A DNA stretch of 64,000 bases from Streptomyces sp. NBC_01217 (GCF_035994185.1 NZ_CP108538.1:7133501-7197500), one strand, 5' to 3'; shown: positions 44,177 to 52,947, counted from the stretch's first letter. Translations and numbers: made by a program. The notes: generated by a model not told the origin, from the letters alone.

Positions 44177-45073
44177 GTGTCGGGCCTGAAGCTGTTCCGC
44201 ACGGATACGACGAATAGCGGCATGACCGAGGTCACGCCGCGTCTTGCTGAGGTTGAGGCAGATGTGCAGGGCCTCGTCGAGGCGCATATGGAGACGCTGC
44301 TGGGGGTTCGGTTCCTGGCGAGCGAGTACGGCACGGGGCCGGTGCACGCGGGCCGGATCGATTCGCTGGGGCTGGACGAGAACGGGTCGCCGGTCATCGT
44401 CGAGTACAAGCGGGGTGTCGACGCTGGTGTCATAAACCAGGGACTGTTCTACCTGGCCTGGCTGATGGACCACCGGGCCGAGTTCGAGCACCTCGTCCGC
44501 GACCGGCTGGGGGTGACGGCCGCATCCCAGGTCCTGTGGAGCGGCCCGCGTCTGATCTGTATCGCCGGTGACTTCACGCGCTACGACGTGCATGCCGTGC
44601 GCGAGCACCGGCGGTCGATCGACTTGGTCCGCTACCGACTCTTCGGCAGCGACCTGCTCGGCCTTGAGACCGTGGCGTCCGTGAGCGGCGGCATGCAGGT
44701 GGCACGCCGAGTGCGCCGCCAGGCGGTTGCTCGGGCGGCAGCCGACGTCCAGGGCGCGTCGATGATGGAGCTGGCGGGCGCGGTCGACGAGGCACTGCTC
44801 GGGCTCGGGGACGGTGTGAACCGTGTTGAGCGCAAGCAGTACAGGGCGTATCGGCGTCTACGGAACTTCGCCTGCCTGTGTCCGCCGCAGCGGAGCAAGC
44901 TCCTGGTCTACCTGAAGGTCGACCCGAAGGACGTCGACCTCGTTCCGGGGTTCACCCGGGACGTGTCGGGTCTCGGTCACCACGGGACGGGTGGTCTGGA
45001 GGTGCAGCTCCGTACGCCGATGGACGTGGAGCGGACGCATGATCTGTTCCGGGCCAGCTACGCGGCGGCGTGA
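44177..45073 (+). CDS. PD-(D/E)xK-like protein with DUF5655 tail
   Basis: From GTG 44177 (GGAGGGGAAG upstream) the 298-residue product reads SGLKLFRTDTTNSGMTEVTP. It then has GRIDSLGLDENGSPVIVEYK with RGVDAGVINQGLFYLAWL, which has the D...(I/V)EYK pattern of PD-(D/E)xK nucleases (NucS-like). The C-terminal quarter is DUF5655: KLLVYLKVDPKDVDLVPGFT, DVSGLGHHGTGGLEVQL, RTHDLFRASY. DUF5655 proteins are common in defence islands and act on or bind DNA, but no role is proved. The open frame starts at 43988, but upstream codons overlap the pseudogene. Confidence 0.8.
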   Translation: MSGLKLFRTDTTNSGMTEVTPRLAEVEADVQGLVEAHMETLLGVRFLASEYGTGPVHAGRIDSLGLDENGSPVIVEYKRGVDAGVINQGLFYLAWLMDHRAEFEHLVRDRLGVTAASQVLWSGPRLICIAGDFTRYDVHAVREHRRSIDLVRYRLFGSDLLGLETVASVSGGMQVARRVRRQAVARAAADVQGASMMELAGAVDEALLGLGDGVNRVERKQYRAYRRLRNFACLCPPQRSKLLVYLKVDPKDVDLVPGFTRDVSGLGHHGTGGLEVQLRTPMDVERTHDLFRASYAAA

Positions 45074-45152
45074 GAGTCTGCCGGCCTCTGGCTGCTCTGT
45101 GGTCGTGGGGTGGTGCCTTTCGACGTGCGGGCAGGGCGTGGCGGTGGACTAT

Positions 45153-45204
45153 CAATGGTGCGCGGGATCGCCGGTTTGGCTAGCCGGCGATCCCGCGCTA
45201 TGTT
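45153..45204 (+). promoter_or_regulatory. Conserved promoter/operator-like element, copy 1
   Basis: CAATGGT-N10-GCCGGTTTGGCTARCCGGCG-N3-CC-N2-GCTATGTT. The core is a perfect hairpin (14 bp arms, 45161-45174 / 45184-45197). TTGGCT (45176-45181) and TATGTT (45199-45204) sit 17 bases apart, as in a sigma-70-type promoter pointing rightwards, antisense to the DUF317 gene whose stop is 24 bases on. Copy 2 is at 61758. It may equally work as a terminator for the minus-strand gene. Confidence 0.55.
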
Positions 45205-45227
45205 GCCCCGCTCTCGTGTGCCGGTGA

Positions 45228-46604
45228 TCAGCGTGAACGGCTGGCAGTGGGGCCGGCCGCGACCGCCGGAGCGGCTGGCGGGCTGGAGACGAGGCTCGTC
45301 CTGCGTTCGGGGCCCGCGGGCTGCGGGCGGCGAAGGCCGGTTTCGTGGGCGAGGGTCTCGGAGAGATCGACCAGCAGCGAACTCGGGGTGTGCGGGGACG
45401 CGGTGAGGGTCCAGGTGGGCCGGTCGGGGTCGGGACCGGCCCAGACGGTCCAGGTGGCCAGGTTCTGGCTCGGGTGCTGTGCGGTGAAGGCGTCGAACTG
45501 GACGCCCGCGTCCTCGGCGGGGGACGTCCAGCGGATCCATCGCCCGTCCACGGTGTGCTTCCATCCGGCGTCGCTGAGAGGCTGCGTGGCCGCTGTGACC
45601 ATCTTCTCGTCCACCGGGGCGCCGATGGCCGTGTCCCAGCCGTCGCCGTCGGCGAGGTGGTCCAGCAGCTCCTGCAGCACCAGGGCGGGGGTGGCGCCGG
45701 TCGCGGTGAGGACCCACACGCGGTCGGAGACGGGCGTCTCGTAGGCGGCTACGGTCCATGCGGTCTCGTGGGCCGGGGTTTCGTGGACGCGCTCGATGCG
45801 CAGGGTCTGGGACTCGTGGATGGCGTGGGTTGTCTCGTCCGACCAGGTCCGCCACTTCTCCCAATCGCCGTGTGCATCCAGGAAGGCGTCGAGCAGGGCG
45901 TCGTGGTCGCCGGCATCGGCCAGGTAGGCCGGAACAGTCTCTGGCTCCGGGCCGGACGATTCGGGCTTGGCTGCGCTGAGGTCGGAGATGGCGCGGGCTT
46001 CGGCGGCGGCGCGTTCGGTGTCGGTCAGGGGCGCCGCGCCGGGGCGCATGCCTGCAGCGTGGACCTTCTCGAAGGCGAGCAGGGCCTGGGCGGGCGAGTC
46101 GAAGGTGTCGGCGATTTGGCGCAGGTGGTCCTCGCCGTGGAGGTAAACGGACTTGCCGTTGCGGCCGAGGTAGGTGCCGACCGCGACGGTGGTGTGGCCG
46201 TCGTGGGCGTGGGCGTGGATGAGGAGCTGGCCGTGGCGGATGTCGTCGTGGATCTTCTGGGCCTCGTTGGAGACCTCGCGGATTTCGCTGCGGGTGCACC
46301 AGGGCATCGGGTAGTTGGCCCAGGTCCATTCCTCGTCTATGGCCTCACGGAGTCGAAGGGTGATCTCGACGGTGATGCCTTCGGCGGACAGATGTTTGGC
46401 TGCGTCCTCGGCCCAGTAGGGCTCCTCGTGGTCGATGCGGACCAGGACCAGAACGTTGTCGGCGACGACGGTCCAGTCGGCTGCCTCCAGACCCATGAGA
46501 GCGATGCGGGCCTGGGTGCCGGTCAGGACGGCGGTCACGGCGCTGGGATGCGTGGGGTGGGTGTCGAGGCGGACGTGGGCGTCGATGGGGAGTGTGGTGG
46601 TCAC
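45228..46604 (-). CDS. DUF317-type plasmid protein
   Basis: Starting at GTG 46604 (458 residues). The N-terminal half is RLDTHPTHPSAVTAVLTGTQ ... GTYLGRNGKSVYLHGEDHLR, a region shared by proteins of Streptomyces conjugative plasmids. An acidic linker follows. The C-terminal half has the DUF317 pattern GWKHTVDGRWIRWTSPAEDA and WTVWAGPDPDRPTWTLTASP, with HTPSSLLVDLSETLAHETGL. DUF317 has no known activity and is often present in several copies on one element, as here. A strong hairpin separates it from the gene upstream. Confidence 0.65.
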   Translation of the reverse strand: MTTTLPIDAHVRLDTHPTHPSAVTAVLTGTQARIALMGLEAADWTVVADNVLVLVRIDHEEPYWAEDAAKHLSAEGITVEITLRLREAIDEEWTWANYPMPWCTRSEIREVSNEAQKIHDDIRHGQLLIHAHAHDGHTTVAVGTYLGRNGKSVYLHGEDHLRQIADTFDSPAQALLAFEKVHAAGMRPGAAPLTDTERAAAEARAISDLSAAKPESSGPEPETVPAYLADAGDHDALLDAFLDAHGDWEKWRTWSDETTHAIHESQTLRIERVHETPAHETAWTVAAYETPVSDRVWVLTATGATPALVLQELLDHLADGDGWDTAIGAPVDEKMVTAATQPLSDAGWKHTVDGRWIRWTSPAEDAGVQFDAFTAQHPSQNLATWTVWAGPDPDRPTWTLTASPHTPSSLLVDLSETLAHETGLRRPQPAGPERRTSLVSSPPAAPAVAAGPTASRSR

Positions 46605-46624
46605 GTTGGGGTGTCGTCTCTTCT

Positions 46625-46658
46625 GCCGGTGGCCGGACCTTCGGGTCCGGCCACCGGC
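46625..46658. terminator. Hairpin terminator with TTCG loop
   Basis: A perfect 15 bp stem (46625-46639 / 46644-46658) closed by TTCG. It lies 12 bases after the stop of the DnaB-N-like gene and before the DUF317 gene start. Confidence 0.75.
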
Positions 46659-46669
46659 GTATGCGGGCG

Positions 46670-47788
46670 CTATCGGGTTGCTCGCGCAGCGCGGGCGGTG
46701 TGCGCGGCCGTGGTGGTCGGCGGGCCGGCGCGGGTGGTGGGCGCCGGTCGCGGTCGCTGCGGCGGGACCGTTCCGGTGGCGTGCTGCCAGCGGGTGCGGA
46801 CGGCGCCGATGTCGGCGAGGGATCGGCGGGCGCCGACGACGAGTTGGAACGGTGTGTTCGCCGGGTCGCTGGCGTACGCCTCGATGAGTCGGCCGGTGTG
46901 ATCGGCGGTGGCCAGGAGGGAACGCTGCAGGGCGCGCTCGCCCCAGTGCTCTACGGAACCAGCCGGTTCGGCCAGCAGGCGGAGCACCACGCCCGGTTCG
47001 CTTCCGTCGTCCAGCAGACCGCGCTGCTGGGCCTCCCACAAGACGGTGACGGGGTCGACGGGCTCGCGACGCCGGGCGAGGGTGGTCAGGCACTGCCACA
47101 GGCCGGCGTGCAGCGGCAGAGTGAGGTCGTCGGGGAGCAGCCACCGGATGGAGTCGATGTCGGCGGGGTGGGCGGTGGCGGTCGCGAGCAGCAGCTGCTC
47201 CTCCTCGACCGCCTCGGTGTGGTCGGGCGCGATGGCTGGCGGCGGTGCCGGGGTGCGGGGCAGGACGCCGGCGCGCGGAGGGAAGCGGCTCGCGATGTCG
47301 TCCACGACCGCGGCGAGTGCGTCGGCCTCGGCGAGCACCGTCTGGACGGGATGCGGGAGGGAGGCATCGTGGACGGTCTGGACGAGGCGTTCGGCGGCCG
47401 TCTGCAGACGGCGGCGGGCGTGTTCGGCCTCGACCATCCGTGCGTAGGCCGGTGCGTGGCGAGGCCAGGGGCAGACCTGGACGAGGGTGTGCAGGTACGA
47501 GGCGGTCAGTCCGCGCGCCTGCCCACGTCCCGTGGCGAGCACGCGGTCGAGCCATTTGGTGTTCTTCGCGTGCTCGGCGGGGTCGGGCGGAGGCAGGGTA
47601 CTGATCGCGGCGAACAGGGCGGCGTGCGCGGCAGTGGAGAAGGCGTCGGCGGCGATGCCGGTCACGTCGCCGAGACGGCGCGGATCGAGGAGGAGGGCGC
47701 CGAGGAGGGCCTGCTCGACGTGGAACACCGGCTGCGGCGGCGCGATGGCGTCGAGGTCGTCTTCGTCGGGTTCGGGGGCGTGGGGCAT
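46670..47788 (-). CDS. Protein with two DnaB N-terminal-like domains, no helicase core
   Basis: The 372-residue protein has VEQALLGALLLDPRRLGDVT, typical of the DnaB N-terminal helical domain (about 25-120). A second copy around residues 190-290 is EEQLLLATATAHPADIDSIR with VDPVTVLWEAQQRGLLDDGS. The RecA-like ATPase of DnaB is absent. It may load or modulate the host helicase at an element's replication origin (inference). The ATG overlaps the methyltransferase stop (TGATG), so the two are co-translated. Confidence 0.7.
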   Translation of the reverse strand: MPHAPEPDEDDLDAIAPPQPVFHVEQALLGALLLDPRRLGDVTGIAADAFSTAAHAALFAAISTLPPPDPAEHAKNTKWLDRVLATGRGQARGLTASYLHTLVQVCPWPRHAPAYARMVEAEHARRRLQTAAERLVQTVHDASLPHPVQTVLAEADALAAVVDDIASRFPPRAGVLPRTPAPPPAIAPDHTEAVEEEQLLLATATAHPADIDSIRWLLPDDLTLPLHAGLWQCLTTLARRREPVDPVTVLWEAQQRGLLDDGSEPGVVLRLLAEPAGSVEHWGERALQRSLLATADHTGRLIEAYASDPANTPFQLVVGARRSLADIGAVRTRWQHATGTVPPQRPRPAPTTRAGPPTTTAAHTARAARATR

Positions 47789-49059
47789 CAGGCGGCGAGA
47801 GTGAAGTCGTCGGGGTCGAGGGCGACGCCGAGGAGCGGGGCGAGAAGGTGGCCAGCGAGCAGCGGCGGGACAGCGTTGCCGATCTGGCCGAAGACCTGAC
47901 TTTTGTTGCCGGCCCAGGGGTAGTCGGCGGGGAAGGTCTGCAGGATGCCGGCCTCGCGGGCGGTGATCCGGATCGGCTCCGGCACGGCGGGGGCGTCCGT
48001 GCCCTGTGTCGGCGCAGCGGCCGGTTCGGCGACCCAGGTGCACTCGTTCGCGCGGTGCCCGAAGAACAACGTGCCCGCCGGCTCCTGGATGGACCGGATG
48101 GTGGTGTTGGCCTGGTTGTTGCTGCGCAGCGACCAGGACCAGCGGTGGGCCTCGGCGGTGAACGTCGGCGCCGGAGCGCTGGCAGCACGGTTCTCACGGG
48201 TGCCGTGCCGGGCGGCCCATCCAGCTCCTTCGCGACGGGACTGCAGGACCACTCCGTCCGGCCGGGGCATCCAGGTGCCGCGCTCCCGGGCATCGGACAG
48301 CGTTTTGCGGGAGCCCGACGGGAACGGTTCAGGCCCGCCGCCGGGTCCGCCGCCGGCGCAGACGGTAGGGACGGGCCGGTCGGTCGCGCCCCATCCCAGG
48401 GCCTCGGCCATGCTCACCCAGCGGGCGCGGCCCGGACCGAACAACGAGTCAGGCTCATCGACCTGGGCATGTGTCGGCGTGGGAGGCTGCGCCGTACGGA
48501 CCCGGGAGGCGAGCAGAATCGCCCGCCTCCTCGTCTGTGGAACACCGAAGTCGGCGGCGTTGAGGATCCCGTACCAGACCGAGAACCCCCAGCCGCGCAG
48601 GACAGCCGCGTACTGCATCCACAGCGGAAGAACGTCCGGCACCTCCTCCATGGCGACCCACTCGGGCTCGCCGACCGTGTTCAGGGCGTAGAGGTAGCGC
48701 ATGGGCTCGGCCGCGAGGAGGGAGCGCTCGTCGCGGCACGCTGCGAGGAGCCGCTCGCGGGTGTCACGTCCGGCGGCCAGGTCCTCGACCGCTGCGTGCA
48801 CCAGCGGCTGGTCCACCAGGCCGAGGCGTTTGCCGGCCATGCTCCACGCCTGGCACGGCGGGGAGGCGATCAGCCCGCGGGTGCGGCCGACGAAGGGCCA
48901 CGTCGGATACATCGCTACGTCGGTCCGAACCGTCAACTGCCCGGCGGCAGAACGGGTCCTGCAGGCCCACTCGTCCCATTCCAGACCGACGTCGCGAATG
49001 CCGAGGACGCCCAGTGCCCTGCTCCAGCCGCCCGGCCCCGCGAAGAGATCGAGTATCAC
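47788..49059 (-). CDS. DNA (cytosine-5) methyltransferase
   Basis: All main C5 motifs are seen: VILDLFAGPGGWSRALG (I), LIASPPCQAWSMAGK (IV, catalytic Cys), WVAMEEVPDVLPLW (VI, EEV for the usual ENV), FGVPQTRRRAILLASR (VIII) and VFGQIGNAVPPLLAGHLL (X). A variable region from about 240 to 345 should set the target. There is no linked endonuclease gene, so it is an orphan enzyme, likely protecting the element from host restriction. GTG at 49059 overlaps the upstream stop (GTGA); the frame is open to 49125. Confidence 0.88.
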   Translation of the reverse strand: MILDLFAGPGGWSRALGVLGIRDVGLEWDEWACRTRSAAGQLTVRTDVAMYPTWPFVGRTRGLIASPPCQAWSMAGKRLGLVDQPLVHAAVEDLAAGRDTRERLLAACRDERSLLAAEPMRYLYALNTVGEPEWVAMEEVPDVLPLWMQYAAVLRGWGFSVWYGILNAADFGVPQTRRRAILLASRVRTAQPPTPTHAQVDEPDSLFGPGRARWVSMAEALGWGATDRPVPTVCAGGGPGGGPEPFPSGSRKTLSDARERGTWMPRPDGVVLQSRREGAGWAARHGTRENRAASAPAPTFTAEAHRWSWSLRSNNQANTTIRSIQEPAGTLFFGHRANECTWVAEPAAAPTQGTDAPAVPEPIRITAREAGILQTFPADYPWAGNKSQVFGQIGNAVPPLLAGHLLAPLLGVALDPDDFTLAA

Positions 49060-50366
49060 GTGGCCAGCCCAAGGTCCTGCGCGAGCGCGTCGGTACCTCT
49101 GCGGCACGCCCAGGGCGAGCAACACGTGCGGGTATCCGGGAACGCCGCCTGGGCGCGGTATATGTGGCGGTAGAGGGTGGGGATGCGGTCGAGGAGGTCG
49201 GTGGCCGACTCGATGAACTGCTGGGGTGAGGGGCCGATGAGTACGACCGGTCCTGACGACACACCGTTTCGGCGGCGCTGGTTCTCCAGGGCGCGGGCGA
49301 GAGCGGCGGTGAGTTCGGCGCCCGCGTCCTGGGCGGCCTTGGTGATCTGCGCGACTCGGAGGAGGAGTTGAAGATCTGCCGATGTGGCCTGCGGCGTTGG
49401 CTGTGCGAGGTCTCTGAACAGCTGAAGGGCAATGCGTGCGAGGGCTTGGGCCTCGGTGATCCGCTCAGTCAGTGCGTGCGTGTGGTTGGTGGCGTTGGTG
49501 CGTAGGGCCCTGTGCAGGGTCAGGGCGTCGGCGGTGATCCGGGCGAGGGTCTCGACCGGTGTAGGACGATCAGGCACGGTCCTCCGGGGGGTGGTCGGGC
49601 GCAGGGCCTGGGCGAACGCGGCGGCCAGGATGGGGGCTTGGTCGGGGGCGGTGGCCAGGGCGCGGACGATGGGGGTGCCGATGACGACGGCGTCCACCAG
49701 TGGGGCGACGCGCGCTGCGAGGTCGGGGGTGGAGACCCCCACCCCGGAGACCACGGGCAGCGGGCTCGCGGCGCGCAGACGCTGGGTGAAGCCGGAGAGG
49801 GCCGGGATGTCGAGCGGGCCCTGGTAGCCGGTGGGAGCGCTGCTGGCGGGAGCGTAGAGCCATCCCGATGCCCCGGTCACCATGTGGGCGAGGTCGGCGT
49901 CGGTGGTGTGACGCGGGACGAGGCGTGGGGTGCGAAGGCCCGCGCTCTGGGCGGCGGCCTGCCAGCGGACCGCCTGGTGGGTGGGCAGGTCCACGACCAT
50001 CACTCCGGTCGCGCCGGCCTCGGCGAACAGGCGGGCCAGGTGTTCGGGACCGTGGCGGCTGACGGGTTCCCAGTAGGTCATGACTACGGTCGGTCGGAGG
50101 CTGGCGGCATGTTCGACCGCGCGGAGGGTGCGGTCGAGGACGCTGCCGCGCATCAGGGCGCGGCGGTACGCGCTCTGGATGACGGGGCCGTCGAGGACGG
50201 CGGTGTGGTGTGCCAGCCCGATCTCGAACAGTGCGCACCCGGCGTGGGCGAGGGCGTCGAGGTGACGACGTTCTGCGGCTGCCGTGTGCATGCCCGCGGG
50301 GACGAACACGGCCAGTGAGCATGCGGGTTGGGTGAGAAGAGTGTGGAGGGCGTCGTGGGTGGTCAG
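49056..50366 (-). CDS. Tryptophan synthase alpha-like protein with C-terminal extension
   Basis: Residues up to ~250 follow the TrpA barrel: CALFEIGLAHHTAVLDGPVI keeps both catalytic acids (E of FEIG, D of LDGP), although the usual PFSDP is AHHTA. EAGATGVMVVDLP, SGVGVSTPDLAARVAPLVDA and VVIGTPIVRAL match later strands. About 170 further residues, helical with Ala/Gln-rich stretches, are not in TrpA. No trpB or other trp gene is present, so a biosynthetic role is doubtful. The N-terminal helix (THDALHTLLTQPACSLA) is coded upstream of the first ATG/GTG (50309), and CTG at 50366 with GGGAAAGG is the best start. Confidence 0.7.
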   Translation of the reverse strand: MTTHDALHTLLTQPACSLAVFVPAGMHTAAAERRHLDALAHAGCALFEIGLAHHTAVLDGPVIQSAYRRALMRGSVLDRTLRAVEHAASLRPTVVMTYWEPVSRHGPEHLARLFAEAGATGVMVVDLPTHQAVRWQAAAQSAGLRTPRLVPRHTTDADLAHMVTGASGWLYAPASSAPTGYQGPLDIPALSGFTQRLRAASPLPVVSGVGVSTPDLAARVAPLVDAVVIGTPIVRALATAPDQAPILAAAFAQALRPTTPRRTVPDRPTPVETLARITADALTLHRALRTNATNHTHALTERITEAQALARIALQLFRDLAQPTPQATSADLQLLLRVAQITKAAQDAGAELTAALARALENQRRRNGVSSGPVVLIGPSPQQFIESATDLLDRIPTLYRHIYRAQAAFPDTRTCCSPWACRRGTDALAQDLGLAT

Positions 50367-50404
50367 GGTGGCGCCTTTCCCGGCGGTAGCCCTGTCGCCG
50401 TAGA

Positions 50405-51064
50405 TCAGCGGTGGCGTACGGCCGGTGGAGTCGGGGTGGTCGCGGGAGCAGTGGCGCTCCGGCCGTGATCGGGTTGCGGCCCGGGCGTGGTGTCCGTGGT
50501 GGGTCGGCTGCTGAAGGCGGGAGCCACGCGGTCGAGGGCCTGGGGGATCTGATGGGCCTGGTCGTGGGCGTCACGGAGCTGTTCCGCGACGGAGTCGGCG
50601 AGGCGGTCCCATTGGGCTCGGTACTGGTAGCGCTGGATGATCTCGGTGGCGTTACGCAGCTGCTCGGCGAGCTGCCGCAGGACCGCGGTCTGCTGCTCTG
50701 GGCTGGTGGCGGTGTGGGTGGCCGGCAGGAGCGCATCGAGGGCGGTGGGCAGCGGGGTTGCGTCTGTGGGGAGGCCGAAGAGGTGAGCGCGCAGTGCTTG
50801 GGCAAGACCGTGACGGGTCCGCCTCGCGAGCGGTGGTTGAACTCGGCTGCCGCCTGTCGACGAACGCTGAAGCTGACGATCGTCGAGGTGACGGGCCACC
50901 GGCCGGCCGACGATGACCACGGCGCGCAGCGTGCCGGTCTCGTCGGCGGCTCCGACGGCGAAGATCTGACCTACGGGCGGCGGATGGTGGCGGTGCCAGT
51001 CGCGCACGAAGTCCTTCGCCTCACGTGAGCGGACCGGCACCAGGTGCAGCCGGACGTCGCTCAC
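50405..51064 (-). CDS. Truncated XF1762-like domain fused to a helical tail
   Basis: GTG 51064 (overlapping the coupling-protein stop in GTGTGA) starts SDVRLHLVPVRSREAKDFVR, then PPVGQIFAVGAADETGTLRA and VIVGRPVARHLDD. That is the first half of the GNAT-like XF1762 family common on Streptomyces plasmids. The family's next part (LEVTR..) is replaced by a different helical sequence (LAQALRAHLFGL ... TAVLRQLAEQLRNATEIIQR) of about 150 residues. It is probably a chimera formed by deletion or frameshift. Function is unknown. Confidence 0.6.
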   Translation of the reverse strand: MSDVRLHLVPVRSREAKDFVRDWHRHHPPPVGQIFAVGAADETGTLRAVVIVGRPVARHLDDRQLQRSSTGGSRVQPPLARRTRHGLAQALRAHLFGLPTDATPLPTALDALLPATHTATSPEQQTAVLRQLAEQLRNATEIIQRYQYRAQWDRLADSVAEQLRDAHDQAHQIPQALDRVAPAFSSRPTTDTTPGPQPDHGRSATAPATTPTPPAVRHR

Positions 51065-52851
51065 ACGGCCTTCCCGAAGTCGGACTGGGCCGGCGCGTGC
51101 TTCGCCACGGCGCGGGCGGTGATCGCCTTCGACGCGCGGGCGGACGCCGCGGACAGCTCCTCCGCTCCGGGCTCCCGGTACCACGGGCGCAGATCGAGCA
51201 TGGCGGCCCTCATGCCGGTGGCGAAGCAGAGCGCGGTGCCCTTGGGGAGGGCACGGATCGCGTCGGCGGGCAGGATCCGCTCCTGCCGCATGCTGACCGA
51301 GGTCGACTTGCCGGACTCCGAGTGCGAAGTGGACGTGGTCTCCACGTCGTGGTCGCCGATCAAACGGCTCAACTTGTCTGCGAAATCGGGATCGTCGATG
51401 CCGCTGCCGATGACCTTTACCGTCGAGGCAGACCACATGGCATCCATACCCGCGTCCCCCCAAACCTTTTGGCCCTGGCGGTAGGACTGCAAAATGGTGA
51501 TAGGGATGATCCCGCGACTTCCGAGGTGCGAATACAAATCCGGGAGGTCTGAAATCTTGCAAACATTCGCGGCCTCGTCGAGGATCGCGAGCATCGGCGG
51601 GTCAAGGCGTCCGCCTGCGCGTTCGGCCTGAGCGGTTGCGGCACGCATCACGGAGTCCGCGCAGGCCGCGATCAACGCCGAAGCTCCGCCTCCGCCGTCC
51701 TTGCTGAGCAGGAAAAGCGTGTCAGTCGAGGTGACGAATTGCTCCGGTCGAAATTCCCGGACGTCTTTCTGCGGTGTCACCCACGCGGCTATTTCCGCAT
51801 TCAAGAGCGCGGAGGCGTACTGCCGGGCTGTTTCGTAGATTCCATCGCGCGTTTCCGGCGGCCCCTCGACGGTTCCTTTGAGCTGAGCGGCGACGGCGGC
51901 GAAATCATGGTCGCGGAGAATATCGAGCGGAGTGCGGTCGGCGGGGAAGGCGAGCCACTGCATGATGTCGGTGATCGGTCGCTCGTCGAGCGCCGTGGCC
52001 AGCAGCAACTGGGACAGGATGTTGCTGCCGGCCTTCGACCAGAAGTCGCCCTGCTGGGAGGCGTCCACCGAGGCTGCGAGGAAATGCCCGGCGAGCCGGT
52101 TCGCCCCGTCCAGGGTTCTCGCGCTGGCGAGAGGGTTCCACCACATCTCGCGTGCGGCGTGGGCGATCTGCTGCGTGTCCATGGTCCACACCGCCCCCGC
52201 CTTGGCCCGGGCCTCGTAGGCAGTGGTGAAGGCGTCTCCGGCGGCCTTGTTCGACGTCAGCAGGACCGGGCCTGGCGCGCTGAGCATGGAGGGGATGGCG
52301 AGCGAGGTCGTCTTGCCGGACCGGGGCGCCATGATCGCGACGGCGACGTCCTCGAACCCCATCCGTACCTCGTGGCGGCTGCCCTGCAGATTACCGAGGA
52401 GGATGCCGGTGTCCTTCGCGTCGATGCGCTTGGTGTCCTTCAGACTTGGGCGCAAAGAGCGGGCCTTGTCGGTGATCGCCTTGGCCATCAGCGGCTTGAT
52501 GTCCCGGGCCTTGGCCATGTCGGTGATCTTCTGCCGACCGCCCCTTCGGTTCTTGTGCCGGGCCCACAGGATGCCCGCCCCCACACCGAGGGCAAGGAGC
52601 AGGACAACGGGGACGATGCGGGCACTGATCAGCAGGGACGTTTCTCCTGCGTCGGGCCAGACCTGCTCGGGGTGGAGCAGGGCGGTGGTCGGCTGGTAGG
52701 GGGCCCAGGTGGCGCCGGTGAGGTAGGCGGTGATGTTGCCGGACAGCCAGGCGAGGTGGGACAGGGGGACGACGACGGCGAGCACTCCGAGAAGGAGGCG
52801 CAGGACGAGGTCGTACCCGTCGGTGTTGCTGTTGGAGGAGGAAGGGGGCAA
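51061..52851 (-). CDS. VirD4/TraG-type conjugative coupling ATPase
   Basis: Two N-terminal membrane spans (about residues 15-45 and 70-95) are followed by the cytosolic motor. Walker A is VAIMAPRSGKTTSLAIP near 185 and Walker B LDPPMLAILDEAANVCKISD near 415, with LYSHLGSRGIIPITILQSYR behind it. The 596-residue length suits VirD4/TraG proteins that bring the relaxase-DNA complex to the transfer channel. The start is TTG 52851, since a stop lies two codons upstream. An IS110 element sits just upstream and may have separated it from earlier transfer genes. Confidence 0.85.
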   Translation of the reverse strand: MPPSSSNSNTDGYDLVLRLLLGVLAVVVPLSHLAWLSGNITAYLTGATWAPYQPTTALLHPEQVWPDAGETSLLISARIVPVVLLLALGVGAGILWARHKNRRGGRQKITDMAKARDIKPLMAKAITDKARSLRPSLKDTKRIDAKDTGILLGNLQGSRHEVRMGFEDVAVAIMAPRSGKTTSLAIPSMLSAPGPVLLTSNKAAGDAFTTAYEARAKAGAVWTMDTQQIAHAAREMWWNPLASARTLDGANRLAGHFLAASVDASQQGDFWSKAGSNILSQLLLATALDERPITDIMQWLAFPADRTPLDILRDHDFAAVAAQLKGTVEGPPETRDGIYETARQYASALLNAEIAAWVTPQKDVREFRPEQFVTSTDTLFLLSKDGGGGASALIAACADSVMRAATAQAERAGGRLDPPMLAILDEAANVCKISDLPDLYSHLGSRGIIPITILQSYRQGQKVWGDAGMDAMWSASTVKVIGSGIDDPDFADKLSRLIGDHDVETTSTSHSESGKSTSVSMRQERILPADAIRALPKGTALCFATGMRAAMLDLRPWYREPGAEELSAASARASKAITARAVAKHAPAQSDFGKAV

Positions 52852-52947
52852 GGGCTACGTGCTTCCGGGCGGGGACGGGGGGGGGTGCCTCTATGTGTTT
52901 CGTCAAGGCGCCCGTGGTGGGTTTGGGGTAGTTCGGTGTTGCTGGGG

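Noticed and set aside
45345..46901. Long plus-strand open frame
   Set aside because: Antisense shadow of the DUF317 and DnaB-N-like genes; Val/Gly/Arg-rich with no motif.
52873..52890. G9 run between IS110 and the coupling-protein gene as a phase-variable promoter
   Set aside because: It is not placed between recognisable promoter boxes and no reading frame depends on it.
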